DNA of 64,000 nt. It comes from JACCSI01 sp963815285 (lineage in GTDB: Bacteria > Acidobacteriota > Vicinamibacteria > Vicinamibacterales > UBA2999). This document shows, in pieces, positions 54,361-62,126 of this stretch. The position numbers and the translations under genes are program-made. Position 1 is the stretch's first letter. Each line of letters starts with the position of its first letter. The stretch is from the NCBI GenBank assembly GCA_963815285.1, contig CAWFGB010000001.1, forward strand, positions 62,001 through 126,000, read 5' to 3'. The notes under the pieces were generated by a model. It did not search any database. It saw nothing but the letters and a program-made list of their open reading frames with translations, and had not been told where the DNA came from.

Positions 54361-55866
54361 GTGCGTGTTCACTTAATCAATCCCAGCCACCTGGCCTTTG
54401 GTGTCGCTGTCATTACACCCCGTTGGCTTTACGTCCTGGCTGCTGCCACTCCTGCCGAGTATGGCGATCCGACAATCGTTGACGAAACGCTCGAGAAACT
54501 GGACCCCGACACCCTGCTGAACGGGGACGTTGTCGGGATCGGCATTCACAGCGGCAATGCCCTGCGGGGGTACGAAGTGGGGCGCCTCGCCCGTGAACGC
54601 GGAGCCAAGGTGATCTATGGCGGGATTCACGCCACGCTGTATCCGGAGGAGGCGCTCGAGCTCGGCGGTGCCCACGCCGTCGTCAAGGGCGATGGGGACC
54701 GCATCTGGCCGCTCACCATCAAGGCTTGCCTCGACGGCACGCAACAGCCCATCTACGAAGGCGGGCGCATCGAGGGTGGCTCAATGCTGAAGGCGCGCTG
54801 GGATCTCCTGCCGCGCGAGCGCTACATGTGGGCCTCGGTGCAGACGGTCCGTGGTTGCCCGAAGCACTGCTCGTTCTGTTCGGTCTGGCGGACCGACGGC
54901 CAGAAGCCGCGCGTGCGATCCAGCGACGCTGTCGTGGAAGAGATTGTCGAGCTGCGCCGCAAGGGCTTCCGCTTCATCGCGCTGGCCGACGACAACTTCT
55001 ATCCAGTGGCCATGGCCGACCTGAAGATGGCCGAGCGCCGGGCGGACAAGACCACGCTCAACAACCTGCTGGCCATCAGGCAGGAGCGCTTCGAGCTGAT
55101 GGACCGGCTGTCCCGATTGCCGAAAGACCTGATCTTCTTCACCCAGATCACGATGGAGGCGGCTGAAGATCCCGACTTCCTCGCCGCCATGAAGAAGGCC
55201 AACATCAAGGGCGCGCTGGTCGGCGTCGAGTCGATCACCCCCGAGGGGCTGAAGGACATCTACAAGGACTTCAACTTCGCGGGCGAGGAGCTGGTCAACC
55301 GGCTCAAGCTGTTCCGCCACCACGGCGTCCACGTACTCGGCTCGTTCATCTTCGGGCTCCCGTCGGACCGGCCCGAGACGTTCGCCGCGACCGCCGAGCT
55401 CGCGCAGCGGGCTGACGTCGCGTTTGCGCAGTTCGTGATGCTCACGCCGTTTCCCGGCACGGTGGACTTCCAGCGCTGGGAAGAAGACATGGATAAGCAG
55501 GGGACGCGCATCGCGGGTATCCCGATTACCCGTCATTGGCTGATTCCCCAGGCGCAGCGCCCGAAGGTCTACTCCGCGCATCCGGTGATGTCGGCCGACG
55601 AAATTCGTGATCGCACGCAAAAGGTGTGGGACGAGTTCTACAGCTTGAGCAATATCTGGAAGCGCTCGAAGTGTACGCCGAACCTCAAGGCGCGTCTCGC
55701 GTTCGTGTTGATCTCGAAGCTGTATCGTCAGATGTACGCCAATACCGGCATCGCGACCGACAGCGCGCGGGTCTCGCGCGCCGAGAAGTGGGCGCGCCTG
55801 CTGGCGCCGCCGACGCGACGGCTGTTTGCCGCGCCGCCCATGCCGGATCTGCAAGTGCCGAACTGA
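54361..55866 (+). CDS. B12-binding radical SAM protein
   Basis: A 501-residue class B radical SAM enzyme. Residues about 1-135 form a cobalamin-binding-type Rossmann domain (GDVVGIGIHSGNALRGYEV; AKVIYGGIHATLYPEEALE). The [4Fe-4S] site is Cys166, Cys170 and Cys173 in TVRGCPKHCSFCSVW. The barrel continues with ALADDNFYPV, ALVGVESITPEGL and FIFGLPSDRPETF. The DXHXXG-type B12 histidine is not evident, so cofactor binding may differ. Related enzymes methylate or rearrange lipids, hopanoids and antibiotics; no substrate is evident. Confidence 0.88.
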   Translation: MRVHLINPSHLAFGVAVITPRWLYVLAAATPAEYGDPTIVDETLEKLDPDTLLNGDVVGIGIHSGNALRGYEVGRLARERGAKVIYGGIHATLYPEEALELGGAHAVVKGDGDRIWPLTIKACLDGTQQPIYEGGRIEGGSMLKARWDLLPRERYMWASVQTVRGCPKHCSFCSVWRTDGQKPRVRSSDAVVEEIVELRRKGFRFIALADDNFYPVAMADLKMAERRADKTTLNNLLAIRQERFELMDRLSRLPKDLIFFTQITMEAAEDPDFLAAMKKANIKGALVGVESITPEGLKDIYKDFNFAGEELVNRLKLFRHHGVHVLGSFIFGLPSDRPETFAATAELAQRADVAFAQFVMLTPFPGTVDFQRWEEDMDKQGTRIAGIPITRHWLIPQAQRPKVYSAHPVMSADEIRDRTQKVWDEFYSLSNIWKRSKCTPNLKARLAFVLISKLYRQMYANTGIATDSARVSRAEKWARLLAPPTRRLFAAPPMPDLQVPN

Positions 55867-55884
55867 CGTCGCAGCACGCAACCG

Positions 55885-55999
55885 CCACAAAGTTACAGAG
55901 GAGACAACAAAGAACACAGAGATTGTCTTTCGTGTAGAACGGTATGTCGAAGGAACGCGTTCTCTGTGTCGGCCTCGGTGTTCTCTGCCTCTCTGTGAC
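55885..55999. repeat. CACAGAG inverted repeat with about 40-bp arms
   Basis: The left arm (55885-55922) reads CACAAAG, TACAGAGG, ACAAAG, AACACAGAGA. The right arm (55958-55999) is its imperfect complement: TTCTCTGTGT, GGTGTTCTCTG, CTCTCTGTGA. About 35 bp lie between. As RNA it could form a long hairpin after the radical SAM gene. It is the fullest of three CACAGAG elements in the window. Confidence 0.7.
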
Positions 56000-56020
56000 G
56001 CGTTCGTGAGGAGGGACGAG

Positions 56021-57358
56021 ATGAGCAAGCTGGTCTTCGTTGTCCTGAGCATCGCCTTGAGCGGTGCCGTCCTCGCGGCCGATAACTGGCCGTCGTTTCG
56101 CGGACCCGGAGCGAGCGGCGTGGCCGAGGGGCCTCCGGCGCCGCTGATCTGGGACGTTCCTGCCAACAAAGGCGTCAAGTGGCGTGTCGCCGTGCCAGGC
56201 CTCGCGCATTCCAGTCCGATCGTGTGGGGCAATCAGGTCTGCCTGGCCACTGCGGTCAGCTCCGCCACGGCCGCGGAACTCAAGGTCGGCCTTTACGGCA
56301 ATATCGAGTCAGCCAACGATCAGTCGCCGCATCGTTTCATGGTGAACTGCTACGACAAGCAGACGGGGAAGCTATTGTGGGAGCGCGTCGCCCACAGCGG
56401 CGTGCCGAAGGTAAAGCGGCACACCAAGTCATCGCACGCGAGCTCCACGCTTGCCACCGACGGGCGGTACATCGTGGCCTTCTTCGGGTCCGAAGGCTTG
56501 TACGCGTTCGACATGGCAGGGAAGCCGGCCTGGAACAAAGACTTCGGCGTGCTCGATTCGGGCTTTTTCATGGTGCCCGGTGCGCAATGGGCGTTTGCCA
56601 GCTCGCCGATCATCCATGGCAACCGTGTGATCATCCAGGTGGACGTGCAGAAGGATTCGTTTGTCGCGGCGCTCGACCTGGCGACCGGCAAGGAAATGTG
56701 GCGCACGCCGCGTCAGGACGTGCCGACGTGGAGCACCCCGGCGGTCTTCTCGGAGGGAGCGACGACCCAGGTGGTCGTCAACGGCTGGAAGCACATCGGC
56801 GGATACGACCTCAGCACCGGTCAGGAGCTGTGGCGAATGCAGGGCGGCGGCGATATACCGGTGCCCACCCCAATTGCGTCACACGGGCTCATCTTCATCA
56901 CCAACGCCCATGGCGGCAAGTCGCCTGTGTATGCCGTCAAGCCTTCAGCCCGCGGCGATATCACGTTGAAGGATACGGAAACGTCCAACGCACACATCGA
57001 ATGGAGCGCGGCGCGGGACGGCGCCTACATGCAGACGCCGCTCGTCTACGGCGACTTGCTGTACGTCTGCAAAGACAACGGAGTGCTGTCAGTTTTCGAC
57101 GTCAAGACAGGGCAGCGCCACTTCCAGGCGCGCCTGGCCGATGGCCGCACGGGCTTCAGCGCGTCGCCGGTGGCGTCGAACGGGCGGATCTACTTCACCA
57201 GCGAGGAAGGCGACGTATATGTAGTGAAGGCTGGCACGACGTTCGAACAGCTCGCGGTCAACCCGCTCGGCGAAGTCGCGATGGCGACGCCGGCCATTTC
57301 AGATGGCGTCATGTTCTTCCGGACGCGCAGTCACTTGGTCGCCGTGCAAAATCCTTAG
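56021..57358 (+). CDS. Secreted PQQ-type beta-propeller protein
   Basis: The 445-residue product has a signal peptide (MSKLVFVVLSIALSGAVLAA) and then a propeller of seven or eight blades (DNWPSFRGPGASGVAEG opening, then repeats such as YDKQTGKLLWE, ALDLATGKEMWR, GYDLSTGQELWR, VFDVKTGQRHFQ). That is the PQQ/BamB-like quinoprotein fold; no dehydrogenase metal or quinone ligands were recognised, so binding or scaffolding is likely. GGAGG before the ATG fixes the start. It ends with a 4-bp tail-to-tail overlap with the anti-sigma gene. Confidence 0.88.
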   Translation: MSKLVFVVLSIALSGAVLAADNWPSFRGPGASGVAEGPPAPLIWDVPANKGVKWRVAVPGLAHSSPIVWGNQVCLATAVSSATAAELKVGLYGNIESANDQSPHRFMVNCYDKQTGKLLWERVAHSGVPKVKRHTKSSHASSTLATDGRYIVAFFGSEGLYAFDMAGKPAWNKDFGVLDSGFFMVPGAQWAFASSPIIHGNRVIIQVDVQKDSFVAALDLATGKEMWRTPRQDVPTWSTPAVFSEGATTQVVVNGWKHIGGYDLSTGQELWRMQGGGDIPVPTPIASHGLIFITNAHGGKSPVYAVKPSARGDITLKDTETSNAHIEWSAARDGAYMQTPLVYGDLLYVCKDNGVLSVFDVKTGQRHFQARLADGRTGFSASPVASNGRIYFTSEEGDVYVVKAGTTFEQLAVNPLGEVAMATPAISDGVMFFRTRSHLVAVQNP

Positions 57359-57597
57359 GAGGGCGCCTTTGGCTTTGCCGCGAGTATGGCCTGAACGAGC
57401 TCTTCGGGTATGCGCAGGCCCTCTTTGTAGGCATCGCAGGCGGTCTTGCCAGCCTTGATCGTGGCGCGGTACTGCTCCAGATACGTTCGACAGTTACGGC
57501 AGCGGGACAGGTGGAGTTCGAAGGTCGCCAGCACCTCCGCCGGCAGTTCTCCGGCGACGTAATCCCCGAGGAATTCATCGCACTCGCGGCATTTCAC
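57355..57597 (-). CDS. Small zinc-finger anti-sigma factor (ZAS type)
   Basis: An 80-residue cytosolic protein. It has Cys3-x2-Cys6 and His29-x3-Cys33-x2-Cys36 (HLSRCRNC), the zinc anti-sigma pattern, and a helical C-terminus (IPEELVQAILAAKPKA). Unlike the one at 27430 it has no membrane segment, so any signal would be sensed in the cytoplasm, for instance redox state through the cysteines. It overlaps its sigma gene by 4 bp. Role by family and position. Confidence 0.85.
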   Translation of the reverse strand: MKCRECDEFLGDYVAGELPAEVLATFELHLSRCRNCRTYLEQYRATIKAGKTACDAYKEGLRIPEELVQAILAAKPKAPS

Positions 57598-58268
57598 AGC
57601 TCACCTCGTCCGAGATGGGGCGCAAGCAGCGTGCGCAACGCGGCTCGAGCGCGGTGGAGACGAATTTTGACGGCGTTCGGCGTTGTATCGAGCACGCGGG
57701 CGGTTTCCTCGGTGTCTAGACCTTCGATGTCGCGCAACACCAAAACGGTACGGAAACTGTCCGGAAGCTCGTCGATGCGGCTACGCACCAGTTCCTGTGT
57801 CTCAGCCCGGGACACGGCCTCGTCAGGCCGTTCTCGCCACGAGGAGAATTTCTCGGCGTAGTGGCCGTCGGCCAGAAACGACGGCAGCAGAGGCTCGATC
57901 GACTCTTCGGGCTTGCGCTTGCGGGTGCGCAGCTTCATCAGCGCGCTGTTGACGACGATGCGGTGGAGCCAGGTAGAGAGCTTCGCGTCGCCGTGGAAGT
58001 TTTTGAAACTGCGAAAGGCGTTCAGGAAGGCGTCCTGGATCACGTCGCGGGCGTCCTCGTCGGTGCCGACGATGCGCCTGGCGACGGCGAGCAGGCGCGG
58101 CGAGTAGGTTCGGACCAGCTCTTCATAGGCCGCGTCGTCACCTGCGCGAAGCCTCGAGAGGAGCTCTGTTTCGTCAACGGCAGGGTCAGGGCGTGTATCG
58201 CCCTGACCCTGATCGAGTGTTTGCGGCAACCTACCCCTTATTGAATACCAACTTGCGGGTGTTTTCAC
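57594..58268 (-). CDS. ECF RNA polymerase sigma factor
   Basis: A second ECF sigma factor, 224 residues. Region 2 is YEELVRTYSPRLLAVARRIVG, DARDVIQDAFLNAFRSFKNF and LSTWLHRIVVNSALMKLR; region 4 is LPDSFRTVLVLRDIEGLDTEETARVLDTTPNAVKIRLHRARAALR. A 30-residue insertion (KPEESIEPLLPSFLADGHYAEKFS) lies between them. The start is uncertain: the first 30 residues are unconserved and overlap the preceding gene by 38 bp. The sigma/anti-sigma pair lies behind a small secreted protein gene. Confidence 0.9.
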   Translation of the reverse strand: MKTPASWYSIRGRLPQTLDQGQGDTRPDPAVDETELLSRLRAGDDAAYEELVRTYSPRLLAVARRIVGTDEDARDVIQDAFLNAFRSFKNFHGDAKLSTWLHRIVVNSALMKLRTRKRKPEESIEPLLPSFLADGHYAEKFSSWRERPDEAVSRAETQELVRSRIDELPDSFRTVLVLRDIEGLDTEETARVLDTTPNAVKIRLHRARAALRTLLAPHLGRGEL

Positions 58269-58752
58269 CCCGCGGTGTGGTTCGGGTCGTCGTCACGGTC
58301 AGCGTGCTCCCCGAGACGCTGTAAACATCCTTGGTGTCGATCTCGAATTCGCCCTGTTGCGTCGTGATGGACTGCTTGCCGGCGATCACGAGGTTGGCGC
58401 CGTCCCAGCTGGCCTTGCTCTTCGATTGACCCATGGCCGTTTTGTTGACGCTTTCGCTGCCATCGAGCTTGTACACCGCTGTCTGCGCGCCATTGGCCAG
58501 CGTGCTTTCGACGGTCAAATCCGCGCCGGTCTGCTTGATAACCAGCTTGGTCGGCGTCCCGCCGCCCCCCCGGCCGCCGCCACCCCGGCCTCCGCCGCCG
58601 CCACCACCGCCACCGGGCGGGGCCGGCGCCGGGTCACTTTTTGCCTCATCGAACGTCCAGGTTCCCGACAAATCGGCCTTGGCCTGCGCCAGCACGAGTG
58701 CTGGCACGGCAAGCGCCGCCGCAAGTGCCACTACCACGAACTTTTTCTGCAT
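58231..58752 (-). CDS. Secreted glycine-rich protein, unknown
   Basis: A 173-residue product, not recognised. The signal peptide is MQKKFVVVALAAALAVPALVLAQA. Then ADLSGTWTFDEAKSD, a run of about 25 residues almost entirely glycine with two arginines (about 47-70), and a beta-rich C-terminus (TKLVIKQTGADLTVES, AVYKLDGSES, VYSVSGSTLTVTTTRT, RKLVFNKG) that recalls lipocalin-like secreted domains. AGGAGG four bases before the ATG fixes this start; the frame opens further up. A run of seven C in the glycine segment could slip. Confidence 0.75.
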   Translation of the reverse strand: MQKKFVVVALAAALAVPALVLAQAKADLSGTWTFDEAKSDPAPAPPGGGGGGGGGRGGGGRGGGGTPTKLVIKQTGADLTVESTLANGAQTAVYKLDGSESVNKTAMGQSKSKASWDGANLVIAGKQSITTQQGEFEIDTKDVYSVSGSTLTVTTTRTTPRGENTRKLVFNKG

Positions 58753-58942
58753 GGATCCTCCTGAGGATGCCGTCAGTGCGCATACTCTCGGCCGGTCATC
58801 AGGATTTACTCGCTTCGCCCAATAAGTTTCGAAAACGGCTGGGAGAACAGGTTGAAACCCAGGACGTTCGGTCGCCAAGTCCAAACAAAGGCCAAAGCCC
58901 ACAGACGCCTGCGGCGTCGAGTGCACAACCGCCAAGGAGGAC
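58753..58942. other. Intergenic stretch without a gene
   Basis: Together with the following remnant this forms the longest non-coding stretch of the window (58753-59276). It holds GGTTGAAACCC at 58850-58860 and AGTCCAAAC near 58886, both related to the GTTTTGAACT repeat. No intact coding region is seen. Confidence 0.4.
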
Positions 58943-58954
58943 AGTTCAAAACCC
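58943..58954 (-). repeat. GGGTTTTGAACT copy (minus strand)
   Basis: AGTTCAAAACCC is the exact complement of the 12-bp word at 29224-29235 before recG. It marks the upstream edge of the four-helix-bundle remnant. Confidence 0.6.
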
Positions 58955-59176
58955 AGGCTCCCGCACGCGCTGCAGCACCGCTCGGACGCTGAAACGGTCT
59001 TGAGAGAAACGAAGGAATCGCGACGGTGGCTACGCTTCCTCACCCGGTGCAAGCTGGCGCGACATGATGCTGCCGGACCGTTCGAAGACGAGGCGAGGCA
59101 ACTGGCGGCGATCTTCGCGACGATTTACATCAAGCGCAAGAGGACCGTGCGAGTCAGGAAAGCGGGTTCGAGGTAG
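58955..59176 (+). pseudogene. Remnant of a four-helix-bundle (S23/IVP-like) protein
   Basis: The frame ending at TAG 59174-59176 encodes ETVLRETKESRRWLRF, then LTRCKLARHD and FEDEARQLAAIFATIYIKRK. This matches the C-terminal third of the four-helix-bundle family, where ETKES-x2-WL and EA-x2-L-x-AIF are conserved. No N-terminal two thirds and no start codon are present. I judge it a decayed fragment. The family call is by pattern only. Confidence 0.5.
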
Positions 59177-59208
59177 ACAGTTTGAGGGCATCGAGCAGCG
59201 CCACCTAA

Positions 59209-59256
59209 GTTTTGAACTGAGCTCCTGGCGGTTTTGAACTTGGCGCCGAAGGCGCC
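59209..59256. repeat. TTTTGAACT repeat pair upstream of ridA
   Basis: TTTTGAACT occurs at 59210 and 59232, a 22-bp period. The second copy runs into TGGCGCCGAAGGCGCC, a small GC palindrome, ending eight bases before the ridA -10. Confidence 0.7.
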
Positions 59257-59264
59257 TCGCAGCC

Positions 59265-59270
59265 TAGAAT
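59265..59270 (+). promoter_or_regulatory. -10 box TAGAAT, leaderless start at 59277
   Basis: TAGAAT ends six bases before the ridA ATG; no ribosome site is present. Confidence 0.6.
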
Positions 59271-59276
59271 ACCCGC

Positions 59277-59663
59277 ATGTCTCATCGTCCTGTTCACGCG
59301 GAGAATCTCCCGAAACCTGTTGGCCCATACTCGCCCGGGATGGGCTTCGAGCGTCTCGTCTTCGTTTCCGGGCAGGGCGCCACCGATCCTGCGACGGGTG
59401 AACTCGCCGGCGCGGATGCCGCGGCGCAAACACAGCAGTGCTTAAAGAACCTCGAGGCGATTCTCAAGGCCGCCGGCTCCGGCCTGCAGCACGTCCTGCG
59501 CTGCGGCGTGTTCCTCATCGACATGAACGAGTTTCAGCAGATGAACGCCGTGTACTCCCGCGTCTTCGGCGAGCATCGCCCCGCCCGCACGACCATCCAA
59601 GCCGCCGGGCTGCCGGGGGACGGGCTACGCGTCGAGATCGACTGCATCGCTTACGTTCCATAA
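59277..59663 (+). CDS. ridA: RidA-family enamine/imine deaminase
   Basis: RidA hydrolyses reactive enamines released by PLP enzymes. The 128-residue product has PKPVGPYSPGMGFERLVFVSGQGATDPATGEL, the conserved arginine in HRPARTTIQAAGLP, and the C-terminal VEIDCIAYVP. Length and motif order are those of YjgF/RidA trimers. It stands alone between repeat-filled gaps. Confidence 0.93.
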   Translation: MSHRPVHAENLPKPVGPYSPGMGFERLVFVSGQGATDPATGELAGADAAAQTQQCLKNLEAILKAAGSGLQHVLRCGVFLIDMNEFQQMNAVYSRVFGEHRPARTTIQAAGLPGDGLRVEIDCIAYVP

Positions 59664-59690
59664 GCGAAGTCCCAACCGGCGAGAGACCAA

Positions 59691-59747
59691 GTCAAACCGG
59701 TGACGCCTCGGCGCCGAGTTCAAACAGCAACGGGACCCGGTTCAAAC
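59691..59747. repeat. GTTCAAAC repeats upstream of truA (inverted orientation)
   Basis: GTTCAAAC occurs at 59718 and 59740 (22-bp period), with a weaker AGTCAAAC ending at 59697. These are the complement of the GTTTGAAC word. The complement of 59702-59725 also carries the GGCGCCGAGGCG extension seen before ridA. Confidence 0.65.
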
Positions 59748-59786
59748 CGGCCGCGCAAGCTGCTGGGGAGGGAGGCGGCCGCCCTG

Positions 59787-59792
59787 TAAGCT
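59787..59792 (+). promoter_or_regulatory. -10 box TAAGCT, leaderless start at 59799
   Basis: TAAGCT ends six bases before the truA ATG. The match to the -10 consensus is weaker than at the other sites. Confidence 0.4.
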
Positions 59793-59798
59793 GTAACG

Positions 59799-60620
59799 AT
59801 GGCTCGTTTCAAGCTGACGCTCGAGTACGCCGGCACCCGCTACTCGGGGTGGCAGAAGCAGAAAAACGCACGGACGGTGCAGGGAGACCTCGAACTTGCG
59901 ATCGCCGAAACTCTGAATACCGACGATTTCGACTGTCAGGGATCGGGGCGCACCGACGCCGGCGTGCACGCCCTGATGCAGGTCGCACACCTCGAGGCGC
60001 ACATGCCGATGCCATTCGAAACGTTTCGACGCCGGGTCAACGAGGCGCTGCCGCCGGACATCAACCTGCTGTCGATTGCGAAGGCACCTCACCGCTTCCA
60101 CGCACGCCATCATGCCGTCGGACGAAGCTATCTCTATCAGGTGGCGCGACGTCGGACGGCATTTGCCAAGCCCTTCGTGTGGTGGGTCAAGGAGCCGCTC
60201 GACCTCGCCGCCATGCAGGATGCCGCCGCACGCTTCACTGGCATGCACGACTTTCGCTCGTTCAGCGATGACGATCCTGAAGACAAGTCCACGGCTGTGG
60301 TGATCGAAGAGGTGTCCGTGGGTGAAGACGGCGACCTCATTCTGGTTCGTGTCGAAGGGTCGCACTTTCTTTGGAAGATGGTGCGCCGGATGGTAGGCGT
60401 GATCGTCGAGGTCGGGCGCGGTGGACTGAAGATCGAGGAGGTCGATGATTTTCTGCGAGAACCGTCAGCGACTCCCGCCAGGCTCACCGCGCCAGCCTCA
60501 GGACTCTTTCTCGAGCGCGTGTTCTACGACGGCGACCCTCGCGATCTGCCGCTGGTGGCGGGGATGCCGGTGGCAAGTCCAATACCGTCAAAACGACCAG
60601 TCCATAAAGAGGACGGGTAA
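59799..60620 (+). CDS. truA: tRNA pseudouridine(38-40) synthase
   Basis: TruA modifies uridines 38-40 in the anticodon arm. The 273-residue product has the catalytic Asp in GSGRTDAGVHALMQ, the N-terminal LEYAGTRYSGWQKQ, and the C-terminal FLWKMVRRMVGVIVEVGRG. The last 20 residues (VASPIPSKRPVHKEDG) are unconserved. It converges on the slipin gene, with 23 bp between stops that include another GGTTCTGAACT word. Confidence 0.94.
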   Translation: MARFKLTLEYAGTRYSGWQKQKNARTVQGDLELAIAETLNTDDFDCQGSGRTDAGVHALMQVAHLEAHMPMPFETFRRRVNEALPPDINLLSIAKAPHRFHARHHAVGRSYLYQVARRRTAFAKPFVWWVKEPLDLAAMQDAAARFTGMHDFRSFSDDDPEDKSTAVVIEEVSVGEDGDLILVRVEGSHFLWKMVRRMVGVIVEVGRGGLKIEEVDDFLREPSATPARLTAPASGLFLERVFYDGDPRDLPLVAGMPVASPIPSKRPVHKEDG

Positions 60621-60632
60621 GGCACCAGACGC

Positions 60633-60645
60633 TGGGTTCTGAACT
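60633..60645. repeat. GGGTTCTGAACTA copy between truA and slipin
   Basis: The 23-bp convergent gap contains GGGTTCTGAACT, one mismatch from the 12-bp word before recG. The slipin stop codon overlaps its end. Confidence 0.5.
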
Positions 60646-61576
60646 ACTTTCGGGTGGCGCCCGAGCCCTGTCCGACCACCTGCATGGCCGTCGTGATCAT
60701 CGACGCCACGTCCGCGACGTTGGCGGGAAGGATAATCGTGTCGGCGTTGTGAATGACACGACCGAATTCGCTGATGTATTGCTCGGCCACCCGCAGCTGA
60801 ATGGCTTCGGTGCCGCCCTCGACACGCGTCGCGTCGGCGACGCGGCGGATGCCCTCAGCCGTGGCCGTGGCGACGGCGAGGATGGCTGAGGCCTGACCTT
60901 CGGCCTCGTTAATCTGTTGCTGCTTGCGTGCCTCCGAGGCCTTGATCGTTTCCTGTTTGGCGCCCTCGGCGTTGTTGATCGCAGCGTCCCGCTGCCCCTC
61001 GGAGGTGAGGATGACGGCGCGCTTTTCACGCTCGGCGCGCATCTGCTTTTCCATGGCCGCCAGGACGTCGCTCGGCGGCGTGATGTTCTTGATCTCGTAG
61101 CGGAGCACTTTCACGCCCCACGGCTCGGTGGCCTTGTCGAGCTCGGCGACGACCGACGTGTTGATATTCGTGCGCTCCTCGAAGGTGCGGTCGAGATCGA
61201 TCTTGCCGACCTCACTGCGCAGCGTTGTTTGCGCGAGCTGCGAGATGGCGAACATGTAGTCAGCGATGCCGTAGGACGCACGCTCCGGGTTGAGGATCTT
61301 CAGATAGAGAACGCCATCGACTTGCACCTGCACGTTGTCGCGCGTGATGCAGACCTGTGCCGGGATGTCCACGGCGCTCTCCTTCAGCGAGTGCCGGTAG
61401 CGGATCACATCGAAGAAGGGGATGAGGATGTGGAAGCCAGCGCCCAGGGTCCCTGAGAAGCGCCCCAGTCGCTCCACTACGTAGGCGCTCTGCTGGGGCA
61501 CGACGATGGCGGTTTTGGCGAGGATGATGACCGCCATCGCCGCGAAGAGAATCAGTACAATCAGTCCGCCTTCCAT
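60644..61576 (-). CDS. Slipin/SPFH-domain membrane protein
   Basis: A stomatin-like protein of 310 residues. One hydrophobic hairpin at about 4-26 is followed by VPQQSAYVVERLGRFSGTLGAGFHILIPFFDVIRYRHSLKE, the SPFH domain, then an Ala/Glu-rich coiled coil (EKRAVILTSEGQRDAAINNAEGAKQETIKASEARKQQQINEAEGQASAI). Slipins scaffold membrane microdomains and are usually encoded beside an NfeD protein, as here. Confidence 0.93.
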   Translation of the reverse strand: MEGGLIVLILFAAMAVIILAKTAIVVPQQSAYVVERLGRFSGTLGAGFHILIPFFDVIRYRHSLKESAVDIPAQVCITRDNVQVQVDGVLYLKILNPERASYGIADYMFAISQLAQTTLRSEVGKIDLDRTFEERTNINTSVVAELDKATEPWGVKVLRYEIKNITPPSDVLAAMEKQMRAEREKRAVILTSEGQRDAAINNAEGAKQETIKASEARKQQQINEAEGQASAILAVATATAEGIRRVADATRVEGGTEAIQLRVAEQYISEFGRVIHNADTIILPANVADVASMITTAMQVVGQGSGATRK

Positions 61577-61583
61577 GTGCTCC

Positions 61584-62009
61584 TCACTCGGGCTGGATGC
61601 CCACAGTCAGTCCTTCGACACGAACGACGCGACAGCGCGCTTCGGGTTCGATGGCCGCGGCGGCGTCGTTGCGCGCGGTCCACAGCGTCCCGCGCAGATC
61701 GACGCGGCCCAGTTCGCCGGGCCTGATACGTTCTCGTGGAATGGCAATCTCGCCGAGCAAGTTGTCCACCTCGATGGTGCCGCGTCTCAGCCGGTTCTGA
61801 AGCCGGCCTCTGAACAGAAACAGGTAAGTCAGCGAGGCGACGCTGAAGATCAGCCACTGGCTGAGCGCCGACTCGGCGAGGCCGATACCCTCGAGGACGC
61901 CCACGGTTATCGCCCCGAGGCCGAAAAACAGGACGAAGAAACCGGCCGGCGTGACCAGTTCGATCACGAGCAGCACAAGGCCGCCTGCCAGCCACATCCA
62001 CCAGGTCAC
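61584..62009 (-). CDS. NfeD-family membrane protein
   Basis: The 141-residue product has three membrane segments (about 4-22, 25-43, 48-66) and a soluble OB-fold domain (RGTIEVDNLLGEIAIPRERIRPGELGRVDLRGTLWTA). This short NfeD partners slipins in membrane organisation; the serine protease domain of long NfeD proteins is absent. The frame opens much earlier, but the GTG at 62009 lies exactly six bases after a perfect TATAAT, so I start there. Confidence 0.9.
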   Translation of the reverse strand: MTWWMWLAGGLVLLVIELVTPAGFFVLFFGLGAITVGVLEGIGLAESALSQWLIFSVASLTYLFLFRGRLQNRLRRGTIEVDNLLGEIAIPRERIRPGELGRVDLRGTLWTARNDAAAAIEPEARCRVVRVEGLTVGIQPE

Positions 62010-62015
62010 GCGCGG

Positions 62016-62021
62016 ATTATA
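62016..62021 (-). promoter_or_regulatory. -10 box TATAAT, leaderless GTG at 62009
   Basis: The minus strand reads TATAAT, six bases, then GTG. This is the cleanest case in the window and sets the NfeD-slipin transcript start. Confidence 0.7.
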
Positions 62022-62126
62022 TGCTGGCTCAACTGTTGGGGCTTGCGCCACCGCTGCGCACGCGACGGTCGACCGAGGGAAAACCAGCGAGTCGGGCTGG
62101 CAGGGCAGGTAGGACTCGGAAGGCGG

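Noticed and set aside
61506..62126. Upstream extension of the phytase-like frame
   Set aside because: It runs antisense through the NfeD gene and has no homology or signal peptide.
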